The position numbers and the translations under genes were made by a program. Shown here piece after piece: positions 33,153-43,921 of a DNA stretch of 64,000 nt (its first letter is position 1; each line of letters starts with the position of its first letter). The stretch lies in contig CM077013.1 of assembly GCA_039090855.1 (NCBI GenBank), positions 137,289,240 to 137,353,239 of the forward strand, written 5' to 3'. Below the pieces are notes generated by a model that did not search any database, had not been told where the DNA came from, and saw only the letters and a program-made list of their open reading frames with translations. This DNA is from Macrothele yani (taxonomy: Eukaryota; Arthropoda; Arachnida; Araneae; Macrothelidae).

Positions 33153-33839
33153 GTGGGATTAAAAATAAACTTTCAGAAGACAAAAGTGATGTACAATGCT
33201 TTTACAAGAAATGAAGATTTATCGATTGATGGAGAAATGCTGGAGATAACAGACACGTACGTTTATCTTGGACAGCAGATATCAATTGAGGGTCACATTG
33301 ATGAAGAAATTAATCGGCGTATAAAACTTGCCTGGAGAGCTTTTGGAAGAAACAGCATAATTTTCAAGAGCAATATGCCATTATGTCTTAAAAGAAAAGT
33401 GTTTGATCAATGCATCCTTCCAGTGCTTACGTATGGTGCAGAGACGTGGACCTTAACTAAAAAAGACATACAAAGGCTGCAGACAGCTCAAAGAGGCATG
33501 GAGAGGTGCATGCTTGGTGTAACCAGGAGAGATAAGAAGAGGAACTCGTGGATCCGAAAAATGACAAGAGTGGAAGACATCATGATCAGAGTTAAATCCC
33601 TGAAATGGCCATGGGCTGGACATACTGCCAGAAGGACAGACCATCGATGGAGAGCCGAAATTTTAGATTGGATTCCAAGGGACAGGAAAAGACCCAGAAG
33701 AATACCACATGGGAGATGGGTGGATGAAATTCGAAAGTATGCGGGAGTGACATGGAGGAGACTGGCACAAGACAGACCGTTGTGGAAGAAACTTGGGGAG
33801 ATCTTCATCCAGCAGTGTATTGATAATGATTGACAATGA
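33153..33839 (+). mobile_element. RTE-type LINE 3' fragment inside a SINE
   Basis: One open frame (33153-33833) covers the end of the RT and its C-terminus: 'GLKINFQKTKVMYNAFTRNE', 'VYLGQQISIEGHIDEEINRR', 'YGAETWTLTKKDIQRLQT' and 'MTRVEDIMIRVKSLKW'. It ends 'CIDND' followed by attgacaatga. It begins just after the catalytic YADD-type region, so it is 5'-truncated and not functional. It is on the plus strand, opposite to the other four RTE copies, and lacks a clear TSD. Confidence 0.9.
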
Positions 33840-33941
33840 AGCAATCGACCGTCCCTAATTTAGTTTAGGACCACTGGTTCCAGGGAAGGGGGAGAGCCAA
33901 GGCCATAAGACGAACACAAGATCTATGCCTCCCCGGGATTC

Positions 33942-34162
33942 TTTTTTTTTTTTTATTGGAGGTTTAATTACCACCGTGAGCAACTCAATGGGCTAAAAGC
34001 AGTCGCCCGTCCCTAATTTAGGGTCACTGGTTCCAGGGAAGGGAGCGAGCCAGTGCCGTAAGACAAACACAACATCCATGCCTCACCGGGATTCGAACCC
34101 GGACCCCTTACGGAAGAATGATCAGAGGCCTTCGCTTAGACCACTGCGCCACCGGGGCGGCG
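33942..34162 (-). mobile_element. SINE family A, young copy with 11 bp TSD
   Basis: A full-length minus-strand SINE A with a T-run tail, intact box A (tggcgcagtgg) and box B (ggttcgaatcc). The duplicated target CCCCGGGATTC is at 33931-33941 and 34163-34173. That target is itself part of an older SINE A (the box B flank), so the family inserted into itself. Confidence 0.92.
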
Positions 34163-34479
34163 CCCCGGGATTCAAACCCGGACCCAAATACTCAGAAGCC
34201 AGCACTTAGGCCAATGCAGCACGGAGGCAGCATTTGAGAACATTTCAAACAAACTATACCAGATATTTTTTTATTTCAAAGTTAAATAAATATTGCCGAC
34301 TAACTGACTTCCCACTGGCGCAATATCAAGTCACACACTGTCATATCCTATGAAATGAAGAGGAAAATGTTGGAGCTGAAATTCCATGGTTGTTGAAATA
34401 TTCGCTTTCAAACGTGAAAGATGTGCTATGCTATGTGGTTAAAAAGGATTCGACACTATAAGTAAATAGAAAAATAAAG

Positions 34480-35604
34480 TATTGTATTTCCCGTCAGTAG
34501 TGGGTAGGTTCTCCGTTTGCAGAGATTATAGTAGCCACCCGCAGAGATGAACTGTTCACACATCCATGGAGCACGAAGAGCGGGATGTTCCTCCATTCCG
34601 CATCGAGTACATCGACCAGCTACGTCAGTAAAGAAGGTCGTCTTTATCTAGACCTCACCCGTCGTTCATCCCATAAGTGTTCAATGGGATTGAAGGCTCT
34701 GAGCAGGCCAATCCATCGGCGAGTTCTGATTTTCTTCATACAACTCCTTTGCAGCTCTGGAAATATGACAAGTCCTGGAAGAAAAAAATCGTCGTGTGCG
34801 TACAACTGTCAAAACGTTACCCAGGATCTTTTCATACAGCACAGATTTCACGTTGTCATGAATAACAACCAGTGGACCCGCATCGTACCAGCTGAAACAG
34901 CCCCATATCAAAACTTCATCGGCTCCGTGCTTCACAGTCCTCCGGTAGCAGACGTTCTCCGCGTAACCGCCAAACCCAGACGTGTCTATCCGATCGGAAT
35001 AATGCGAAGCGGGATTAGTCTCTACATAGCACCTTCCGCCATTGCTCCAATGTCCAATTTTTGTGCTGTTGACCCCATCGTAGCCGCTTGACTTTATTGG
35101 TCTTTGTGATGAGAGGTTTATGGGTGGATTCTTGGCCATGATACCCGAGTGAATGGGTCTCCCTTCGAAGGGTCTTTGTGAAGACCATAATATCTGTGGC
35201 CATCTGGAACTCATGTGCTATGGCGTGCATTGGTTTGTGCCTGATATTCCTGATACCCCTCTGTAGCACCCACCGGCCCCAAGTTGCAGTTTCGTGGATC
35301 TTCCAGGGCGAGGTGAATTCCTGCAATGTCCCGTCTTCTTCCACTTGTTGAGGACAAATGCCACAGTCGATTTAGCTACCTGTCTGACATCAGCACTGAT
35401 TCTTATGTTCATACCTCCACTTGAATAACCTATTGCAACGCCCTTACAAACTCGAAGAGCTCTTTTCTGCTAGCTATTTTATCAGCAATTAATCTGAGCG
35501 TACTCCCGTGGCCTGTTTTATACCTTATAGAGCACGTGTCTGCTGCGGGAGCACACTATTGCGCCTGAGTGTGGGTGTCCAATCACTTTTGTCCACATAG
35601 TGCA
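34480..35604 (-). pseudogene. Tc1-like transposase remnant
   Basis: Minus-strand frames give 'RQVAKSTVAFVLNKWKKTG' and 'RPGRSTKL' (HTH, 35218-35412), 'SLGYHGQESTHKPLITK' and 'HKNWTLEQWRKVLC' (35015-35344). Then come 'DEVLIWGCFSWYDAGPLVVI' and 'SPMDWPAQSLQSH' (34681-35214). The order matches the Tc1 at 24.7-25.9 kb, its likely closest relative here. At least three frameshifts are needed. The right terminus (ctatgtggacaaaagtgatt on the minus strand) looks like a TIR; the left one is not recognisable. Confidence 0.85.
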
Positions 35605-36100
35605 TTACAATTGAATTTTAGCTCGTCTTTCATATAGCATCACTTTGTCCGTCCGTGGACGCCACATCTATGCAACTATTAGTCCAATTTAAAAAATCGC
35701 CAGCTACTCTGCTACAGCAAAATTCTCTGCCCCTTAACAACTGCGGAAGATGTGGAAGCGTTATCCCTTAATGTCTGCATTATATCAAGAACTTCCTGTG
35801 GCGACATGCCCTAAAAAGACTAGCATTTTTTCATCGCTCGCAGCTCTTTTCTCCTACATTTGGTGAAGCCTATGCTGTTTAGATCACAAAATCAATTAAA
35901 AATTAGCAACGAATGAATCTTTAGCACTAAAAATTAGTGCTCTGTCGTACAAGAGTATGTACTTCCTGGAAAAAAATTCTGCATATTAATATTTACAGGA
36001 AAGTAAGTCAGCACATCGAATAAATTTCGTAATAGGAGAAACTTGGTCTCCGTTACAGCAATCAAAGTCGGAAAGTATTCTTTAAACAGTACACGCAAAA
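35605..36100. other. Intron 1, fragment of a dispersed repeat, otherwise empty
   Basis: The block at 35630-35700 ('ctttgtccgtccgtggacgc', 'atctatgcaactattagtcc') matches the opening of the 1.4 kb repeats at 41.7 and 55.0 kb. No gene seen. Confidence 0.55.
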
Positions 36101-36104
36101 GTAC

Positions 36105-37070
36105 AGAAAAAATGAAAATATAAACGCGTTGTCAAGCAGAACATCCACTGCGACTCACATCCGAGCTGCCGTTGCACTTGAGGTGACTGTGCGAACAATC
36201 CGCAACAGTCTACTGGATGCAGGACTACGTGCACGTGTGCCTCTGGCATGTGTACCTCTGGCACCAGCCCAACATCAAGAACGGCTGCAGTGGTGTCGCC
36301 AACGCCTGCACTGGAGAACGCAATGGCGATCTGCCGTGTTCAGCGATGAAAGCAGATTCTGCTTGGGAGCCTCCGATGGCCGTCTGCGTGTTCAGAGACG
36401 CACAGGGGAGCGTCTCCTCTCTTCTTGCATCCGCCAGCAACACACAGGACCTACACCTGGTCTCCTGCCGTGGGGAGCGATCGGCTATCACTCCCGTACA
36501 CAACTAGTGTTTGTACCGGGTACGTTAAGCAGCTCCTCCTACATCAACAACATCATTCAGCCCGTTGTTGTGCCATTTGAAAGGTCAGTCCATCGTGGTA
36601 TTTTCCAGCAAGATAACGCACGCCCACACACGGCACGCGCAACGAAACATGCACTTCAGGGTGTGAGACAACTTCCATGGCCAGCACGCTCACCGGATTT
36701 GTCCCCCATTGACCACGTGTGGGATTTTATGGGACAACGACTTATCCGGTCTCCACGACCAGCCACGACCATCCCCTATTTACGCGTTTAGGTTGAGGAT
36801 GCTTGGAACCAAATACCCCAAACTTACATCCAACATCTGTACGACAGACTCCATGCCAAAATTGCTCAGTGTGACGCAGTTCATGGCGGTTCAACCTCGT
36901 ACTAACCATGTTACATGGAAATGTTATTTTTCAGTTTACCAGCAAATACAGCTGTATTTTGCCATAATGTTTTGATCACGTTATCCTCTGTATTCCGTTA
37001 TTATGCTGTATAAATTTCGTTGGTATTAGACGTCTCCTACTTGGTGTTATTTTTTAACTTTCCGCCAGTG
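36105..37070 (+). pseudogene. Tc1-like transposase, N-terminus lost
   Basis: The frame 36129-36791 covers 'THIRAAVALEVTVRTIRNSL' (second HTH), 'VFSDESRFCLGASDGRLRVQ' (Asp), 'GIFQQDNARPHTARA' (Asp) and 'WPARSPDLSPIDHVWDFM'. Asp-His replaces the usual Glu-His at the third catalytic position (SPIDHVW rather than SPIEHVW). A TAG at 36789 is followed in the same frame by 'VEDAWNQIPQTYIQHLYDRL' to a stop at about 36903. The first HTH is missing. The right end cactggcggaaagttaaaaa (minus strand, about 37070) looks like the element's TIR; no left TIR was found. Confidence 0.87.
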
Positions 37071-37109
37071 TATATATAAACACTCAGATCTCTCTCTCTC
37101 TCTCTCACC

Positions 37110-37252
37110 CTCTCGAGGTGTCAAAGTGATTGCGTGCTATAATAGCACGCAATCACATCTCGAGAGCGTTCCAGAGTGACATCTCATTTTGACATCTCAA
37201 AGTTATTGTGTACTATATAATAGCACGCTATAACTTTGAGATGTCAAAATGA
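37110..37252. repeat. Two adjacent palindromic hairpins
   Basis: The first is a perfect 31 nt palindrome at 37126-37156 (gtgattgcgtgctat, a centre A, then its complement), with outer CTCTCGAG arms at 37110-37117 and 37159-37166. The second is a perfect 23 bp stem between 37184-37206 (TCATTTTGACATCTCAAAGT, then TAT) and 37230-37252, with a 23 nt loop. The two share 'gtcaaag' and 'gtgctat/gtactat' text and look like diverged copies of one unit. Confidence 0.92.
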
Positions 37253-38042
37253 TCGCGTGCTCATTACAAAACATTAGATCATATCAATGAATCGAATTCT
37301 ATTTATCCAATCTACGAAATTCGAATTGAATTCCTAATATCACGGCAAGATGAGTTTGTGTATTAATAAATATCATTTAGCACATTTCGAATATAAATCT
37401 GTATTCCTTAATTATTTTTTTACTTTTTTATTTTATCGAACTTTCGGAGTTAAGTGTTGATTATGTTAAAGATTTTGCAAAATATCGGTCGATCTAAAAC
37501 GCCCTAACCTACAATAAAAACTGAAATCATGATAGGTCAATGTAAGCAAAATTGTATCTAAAAACAGACGTCGCCTCAGTAGCACATTGTCGAGAATTTA
37601 GATAGTTCCGATTTGTAATGCCAGATGTCGCCTTATTTTGTAGAAAAAACTTTGGTATGAAGCTTCAAACTAACCATCAAATAGGACAGTCTAAATATAC
37701 ATATTAATATCATTTAAAACTTAAAAATAAAATTAATCGCAGAATAGGACCTCCCCTATATATTAATATTCATTTAAAAGCTTTAAAAAAACGTCCAAGA
37801 ACGGGCTATAGGCTAGTACATTAAGATATATGAATGCAATCATTTCTTTTAGAACGAATGATTAGTTTCACAGCAATAGTATGTATAAAACTTATACTTG
37901 ATGATTGGAAAGAAAAGAAATTGAACACCAAACGTGTGTGCTCTTCAATTACACAAATTGTGTGCGTACATCTAGCAAACGTTTTGTATGTCTAGCAATG
38001 TTTTTTGTTCGATATAAAAGGTTTTATAAAATATCTACTTAC
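37253..38042. other. Intron 1, proximal to exon 1, no recognisable gene
   Basis: AT-rich intronic sequence next to the donor at 38042. No mobile element recognised. Confidence 0.5.
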
Positions 38043-38180
38043 CTCCTTGATTTAAAAAGTGAGTAAAGCCATCGTTGATTTTTTGCAGAAAACTCATCTT
38101 CCTTTCTCTCAAGAATTACGTTGATGTAGTTGTTAGTCCCAAACAAGTGTTTCGCTGAGTAGTTAAGTTACCAAGACTAT
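38043..38180 (-). CDS. ELOVL: ELOVL fatty acid elongase, start-codon exon (5'UTR plus coding exon 1)
   Basis: The coding part is 38043-38097, ATG to a GTAAGTAG donor. It is 55 nt, giving MSFLQKINDGFTHFLNQG plus one base, so the intron is phase 1. That is exactly what the DPRVKSW exon at 11170-11360 needs. The length and amphipathic character fit ELOVL N-termini, which are short and poorly conserved before 'DPR'. Upstream, 38098-38180 looks like 5'UTR that begins after a good acceptor (tttttccttctttacag), so at least one non-coding exon should lie further right. The ATG is the only one in frame with exon 2. Intron 1 is about 26.7 kb and full of mobile elements. The exact start of the UTR is inferred. 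Confidence 0.82.
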
Positions 38181-38255
38181 CTGTAAAGAAGGAAAAACGA
38201 TTTCAGCTACGCTGTTTTACATACCTAAACAATCTTTAAAAAAAAACAAAAAAAC

Positions 38256-38895
38256 ATGTCGACTTCAAAATACTTCAGATCTTCTAGAGAAGAGAATTCA
38301 AAATGTAGTAATAACGGTGCATACCCAGATGCATATCTTAGGATAATTTCACGTAAGCTGATTTTATGTGCCAAACATTCCTCAGCTTTCAACACAACTC
38401 TGAGATCTTATTTGGAGCCTATAAAAATATGTTGGTTCTATGCAATATATTCCAGCAGTTATCGATTTATTACAGCATACTTGTCAGAGACGTTCCCTGA
38501 ATTTTGGTTTAAGTACAAGAAATATCTTTTCGTGCATCAGAAGAGATAGCGACCTTCTTAATATTCTTACCTCCGCTGGTATATACATCATTCCTTTAGT
38601 CAAAAGTGTACATCCCATTACAGAAGTCGTAAAGATTATGCACATCAAAAGCACAAAAAGACGCTTACGTACAAGAATTAATGAACATCAACGAACAATT
38701 ACCAACGCCGATCGCTTAACAGCACTGGCTAGAGCCTGTACGGATGAACAATTCCATCAGTTATGGGATGACATAACCCTTTTAACTAGATACACTAATG
38801 ACTGGTTCCTAAGATATGGCGAAGCAGTTATAATACATAGATTTTCAAACACCAGCTGCGATGATGAATCTCTCATTACTCTACCCTACCCTTGA
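38256..38895 (+). pseudogene. Penelope-like element C-terminus with GIY-YIG domain
   Basis: The first frame (38256-38549) includes 'NNGAYPDAYLRIIS', like the 'NGYP' segment after the Penelope RT. After a frame change near 38440, 38440-38895 gives 'YIPAVIDLLQHTCQRR' (linker), 'AGIYIIPL' (GIY at residues 47-49), a decayed YIG (MHIK at 67-70) and 'RRLRTRINEHQRTI' with the conserved Arg and Glu. The tail 'FLRYGEAVIIHRFSN' then ends at a stop. GIY-YIG nicks the target DNA in canonical Penelope elements. The palm motifs of the RT are absent. It lies just upstream of the elongase start exon, on the opposite strand. Confidence 0.75.
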
Positions 38896-39661
38896 ACTGT
38901 GTTTATTATCTACACCAAAAACTGTCCCTGCTCTTTTTAGCTGACGTCGTCACTAACAGATGTTTTGAGTTACCCAAGATGCGTCAGTGCACTCCACCAT
39001 TACGAAAGGTGTGCTGCTTGTCTTATCTCCTGGGATAATTTTGTGAAATGTTTTTGGCTTCGAAAGCGTTAGTGTATTTTAGTGCATAAATTTTAACGTT
39101 CCTCGAAGGTTCTCAACTCTACTCTTTGGACTTCATCCGGTGCGTAGTTAACCTTACCGAATGTACGATTTAGTGATATTTAATGATTTTACGTAAATTT
39201 CCACGTTTACCGGAGATTTCTATTTCCTTAAGTTTCGGTTTGTATTCTTGGCGACATGTATCTTGTTGAAGTTCACAGAGCAGGACCAGAAAAACAGTTT
39301 CATATTCATCGAATCATATAAGGACGCACATGCACACGAATTGTGAATAAAGAACGAGCAGAAATCCACAGACACCGAATGTCTCATTGCTGCGATTCCG
39401 ACAGAAATTTCGTCATAATATTAAGCGTTCCAGTCACATTTCTGCATATTACATTGGACACAGGACGATTTCTAGCAGGCTAAGCCGCTCAGAAATTTAG
39501 TCGACCAAGATTTTGTACCAAGCAAATTCCCATTTCGCAGTGTGCCGTTCTGAATAAACAACAATTGCTGTTGTACAACTTGTTCTATTTTTTTAATTTC
39601 ACGGTATAACGACCTCCACGAACAACTCAGATGTATATGCCTAATGACGTAGGAGATAATT
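38896..39661. other. No recognisable gene
   Basis: I found no splice-compatible exon, transposase or SINE in this stretch upstream of the elongase gene. A non-coding first exon or promoter could lie here but cannot be recognised by eye. Confidence 0.4.
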
Positions 39662-40643
39662 CGCCGGGTGGGACAAAATCTCCCATCCCAGGTCGGTGAT
39701 GGTGTTTCGCGGTGTGAGGACGCGCGTTATCCTGAAGCAACAGGACAGACCTTCAGCCCTTGCCGGTGTATGGCCTTTTCGATTCCATTGTGTCACTCAC
39801 ACGAATGAGTTGCTGACAATAACGCTCAGCATTGACCGTTTCACCAGGTTCGAGCAACTCATAGTGTACGACACCGCGCTGATCCCACCATATGCACAGC
39901 AACAACTTCCTGGCATGGATATTCGGTTTGGCGGTATCTGGTGGTGGCTCACCTGAATAAAGCCACGATTTGCGCCGCTTAGGATTATCATAGATGATCC
40001 ACTTCTCATCACAGGTCAAACTTTTGTGGAGGAAATCCTTCTTCTTGAATCTGGAGAGCAAGGACACAACAACATTGTAGCGCCTAGGCTTGTTCGCAGC
40101 TGCGAGTTGGTGGGGCACCCAACGGCCCTCCTTGTGAATCCGTCCATGCTTGAGCACGCGCTTTTCAATGGCTTGCCGTGTTACTCCGAGTTCCTGGGCG
40201 AGCTCTGACTGTGTGCGACAGGTATCCGCGTCCAACAGTTGTTTCAGTTCCTCATCGTAAACTTTCTGTGGCTGTCCCGGACGTTCTGCATCACGGAGAT
40301 CGAAATTTCCCTGCTTAAAACCGCTGGAACCACTTCTTACAAATACTGTAGGACACAGCAGCTTCGCCCAAAGCAGCACAGATCAATTGTTGGGCTTCCG
40401 CGGCACTTTTTTCAGCTGAAACGCGAACAGGAGTCAATGCCTCAAATGTTGCTTCTCGAACGACATTGCTTTCACCGTCAACTTACGTCCCCTCTGCCTT
40501 TACAGCTGTCAGCGGTTACGGTTGCCTGGAAAGCTGTTGGATGGCGCTGCAATCAGTCATTATCACACACAGCTATTTGCATTTGCCGACGTTCTATGAT
40601 CACTTGCAGTTAGGGGCCGAGAATTAAGTTGCACACCTAATAT
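39662..40643 (-). mobile_element. Mariner element, 3' truncated
   Basis: The right end carries the TIR (attaggtgtgcaacttaatt on the minus strand). The frame 39753-40379 reads 'GNFDLRDAERPGQPQKVYDE', 'AQELGVTRQAIEKRVLKHG' (HTH), 'LTCDEKWIIYDNPKRRKSW' (first Asp), 'LLCIWWDQRGVVHYELLEPG' and 'NAERYCQQLIRV'. Upstream, shifted, 'EKQHLRH..LFAFQLKKSAAEA' is the N-terminal domain. The element is cut at about 39662, within 'LGWEILSHP', so the last catalytic Asp is gone. It is the same family as the plus-strand mariner at 51.1-52.1 kb. Confidence 0.9.
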
Positions 40644-41387
40644 ATGTGTTAACGGAAAATTCTGAATTTTCAGAAACTTTTCCGCAATTCCTTTTGTATA
40701 ATAACGAAAAAAAATCGGTTTTTACTTTTTCCGTATTCGTATAACTAGAAATTACCGGTATAGGAGCGATTGGTGAGAAAATTTGAGGTTTGATTAAACT
40801 TTTACATTTCAATCATCTGTCGAATTTTGAAGTTCGGTAGCGAGACTGGATATTGTGGATAGGATATCGCATGAATTTTGTTTATTGCAGCACAATATAT
40901 TTTTTCTCCTCTCCCCTAGTTTGCGCACTACCTATTTATTACGCAGTATATTTTGTTACTGTAATAAACCGAGCACTTAAATTATTGCACAGATGATTAT
41001 ACGATGTCTATGTATCAGTCTTTGGGCAACTTAAAACAAAAGCTATTATAGCTATCAAGAGTAAATTTTATATTTACGAGGGTTTTTTTTTTCGAGAAAT
41101 AATGCCATAAAAAAGCACATTTCCTCTTTTTTAAAGATAACTTACAGTCATTGTCAGTTTAAAAAAATCAAGTTTCAGAGCATTTTGTTGTTTCGAAAAA
41201 TCACCATGAAAAACGCTTAAATTGTAAAAAGTCCTCCTTGCAGCAGAAAAAAAAAAGTTGCAAACCTATTAAAAAAAAATAAACTCCAACACAAAATAAA
41301 ATGACTAAATCTCTCTGATTTAACAACAAGAAAAAGAAAAAATCATCGCAATTTGTCTTAAGATGTACGTGATTCGGATTTCCGAGA
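40644..41387. other. No recognisable gene
   Basis: AT-rich sequence with A runs around 41250-41280. No coding or mobile signature seen. Confidence 0.45.
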
Positions 41388-41650
41388 GTTTGCAGCTTAG
41401 TGGTTAAAGGCGTGCGTCACCTGTTGAAGCAACCCAAACGGCGAGGGTTCGATCCTGACTGCAGCGGAAGGGTTATCTGGGGTAAAGGCTGAAAAATGCT
41501 TGTTTGTCGATTTTGCGTAATTTCAGTTTAAATACGGAAATACCTGAAATGGACTCTTCTGAAATAAACGGAATTTCTGTGAAAAATACGGAAATTAAAA
41601 TAAACAAGCACTTTTAAAAACGAAATTTTCTGAAAAAGACTGACACTTAC
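41388..41650 (+). mobile_element. Possible third tRNA-derived SINE
   Basis: The text 'gcagcttagtggttaaaggc' (box A-like) is followed about 35 nt later by 'gagggttcgatcctgactgc' (box B-like), as in a tRNA-derived head. The downstream body to about 41650 matches nothing else in the window. It could also be a degenerate tRNA pseudogene. Confidence 0.45.
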
Positions 41651-41744
41651 CGGCAACTTTGCTGCACGTTATATTTAGAAACTTTCCGCGAACTGACACC
41701 ACTTATTAGCACGTCTTTTGTAAACCAAGGTTTTGCTTATGTTA

Positions 41745-43155
41745 TAGATTTGTTCGTCCGTCTGCCTGTGGACACCGCATCTCTGCAACTATTTGTCCGA
41801 TTTGAAAAATTCTTTTTGCACTAGAAAGCTTGAAATATGCGAATGATGATCCTTCATTTAATTTTTTTTGCGATGTACAATTTCGCCGCTAGTGGGCCTA
41901 AAAGCGAATGATATCGAATTCAAAATACATTTTATTCCATATATATTAGCTTGTAAACATACAATTAAAAAAAAATATTTTACCTCGTATGTTATGTATT
42001 TATGTCGGAGAGCATTTAAGGTATAGTTGCTTTTTCAAGTTACGCATAGATTTCCGCTAGGGGCGTAAAATTAAATTGACTTTTCCCCCGATATCTCTAC
42101 TTCTAAAACTCCGATTTGAAAAAACTTTTCTTCAGAGGATACATCACCTGATAGGTAATCTTTTGCATATAATTTTTTGCTAAAGAGTAGTTTAGCCACT
42201 AAGGGGCGTAAGAGTAAATTTCTGCTTCTTTTGTATTTGACACAAAACCTGAGTTTCTAATATCTCGATTAGAAAATTTCGTTCATGGGCCAATGCCAAT
42301 CACGTCGATAAACCTTTTCGGAGTATTTTCTTCTTAAAATATTGCATGGTTTTTCCGCCAGGGGGCGTAGATATATATCCTATTTTTGTCAATAACTCTG
42401 CTTCTAACGGTCCAATTTGAACAATTCCTTCTTCATTGGATAGTTCCCGGTGCGTTATGCTTTCCATATAATTTCAAAATTTTCAAGTAGATAATAGACT
42501 TTCCGCTAGGGGGCGTAAAGCTAAAATGCGTTTCGCATGATATCTCTGCTTCTAAAACTCCGATTTGAAAAATACTTTCTGGACCGGATACAGTTCCTGA
42601 TAGGAAATCTTTTGCATATAATTTCTAATTTTTGGTGAAAAAATGGTTTGGCCATCAGGGACCGTAAGTCTTAATTTCCGCTTCCGATGCATTTGCAGCA
42701 AAATCTGAGCTAAAATCTCGACAGAAAAAATCCGTTCCTGGACCGATGTCACTCACGTCGATAAACCTTTTCGGAATATTTTCTTCTTAAAATATAGCAT
42801 GGTTTTTCCACCAGGGGACGTAGATATATATTCTATTTTTGTCAGTAGCTCTACTTCTTAAAGCCCTTTTGAAAAATTAATTTGTTGAATAGCTTTTCCA
42901 GTGCGATATGTTTCTCTTATAATTTCAAATTTTTCTTAAAGTCTGCCACCAGCGGGCGTGAGCTCACAATTCTGTTTACAGCAATATCTGCAGGATTAAA
43001 AACCCGACTGAAAAACTTCTTTCTTCGATCTGTTTACCATAGCGGTTCCAGTGACTTTGAATAGCTTTGATAAATTTAATTCGCGTCAGAATAGATTGAA
43101 AAGACGTGCTCATTACACCCGAAATTCGGTGTCATCTTTCTTGTTTTTTACAGTA
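41745..43155. repeat. 1.4 kb repeat, higher-order array of about 150 bp monomers, copy 1
   Basis: Eight related monomers carry a 'tccgctagggggcgtaaa' type block near 41886, 42054, 42195, 42355, 42503, 42651, 42808 and 42946. Spacing is about 140-168 bp. Monomers three apart are most alike (42054 and 42503; 42195 and 42651; 42355 and 42808), giving a higher-order period of about 450-456 bp. The end ('tagctttgataaatttaatt', 'agacgtgctcattacacc') is shared with copy 2 at 54955-56712. No ORF of note. Confidence 0.88.
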
Positions 43156-43909
43156 TGGTTACTATCGTATGCGTTTTCAAAGGCAGAGAATAACAGATGT
43201 AGATCGAAATGAAATTCGCACGGTTTTTCAAATAACTGCCGAAGACCAAAAATCCGGTCGGCTGTAGGTCTTTATTGAAACATCCTTGAAATACTTAAAC
43301 TCAATATACAAATGTTGAATGATTTCATTTACCCCTAATAAAGCGATAGACTGATTCTCTCGAATGAAAGAAACATATCAGTGAGTAAAATCTTTATACT
43401 GCGGAAATTTTCATGCTATTACTACCAACATATGATTGAGACAAATTGCGTAGATTGCACACCTGGCTGAACGGAAAATAAGGAAGTGAAAGAAAAAATG
43501 CCAGACGTTCTTCTCATTGATGCAGTTGTCACGCAAATGCAAAGTGAAATAGCCCCAGATACATAAACTTCGGTGACTTACATAAACCTATATTAAATCT
43601 ACTCGTAATTTTGAAAGCTTTGTGATTATTCGGTTGTTCCTTGTCTACTTTTGAAAAAAGTTTGACTATTTAAGGCTCTTCCTTTTACTCGATGTGACAA
43701 AGTCCGCAATAGGGAGAAATGGGAATTTTTGTTTATTATTCTACGCAAAACTTCACGAATTCGTTACTATACCGGGTAACAATTTCTTTTCAAATCCTCA
43801 GAAAAGGAAAAATTAAAGCGTTTTAAGTTCTCTTTTGAAAGAGTTTGGGGGAACAAATCGTAAACTTTCTCTTGACTGCAGGCTTCAGTAAAATATCATT
43901 TAAACCAGT
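43156..43909. other. No recognisable gene
   Basis: Unassigned AT-rich DNA between the 1.4 kb repeat and a SINE. Confidence 0.45.
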
Positions 43910-43921
43910 TTTTTTTTATTG

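Larger units (their letters stand above)
33105..34230 (-). mobile_element. Old SINE A carrying two nested insertions
   Basis: Pieces of one minus-strand SINE A lie at 33105-33152 ('taactaccactgtaagcaac', 'atgggctata'), 33840-33941 ('gcaatcgaccgtccctaatt' to 'tccccgggattc') and 34163-34230 ('gggattcaaacccgg', 'cagcacggaggcagc'). They join in SINE order once the RTE fragment 33153-33839 and the younger SINE 33942-34162 are removed. The old copy is clearly more diverged than the inserted SINE. Confidence 0.88.
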
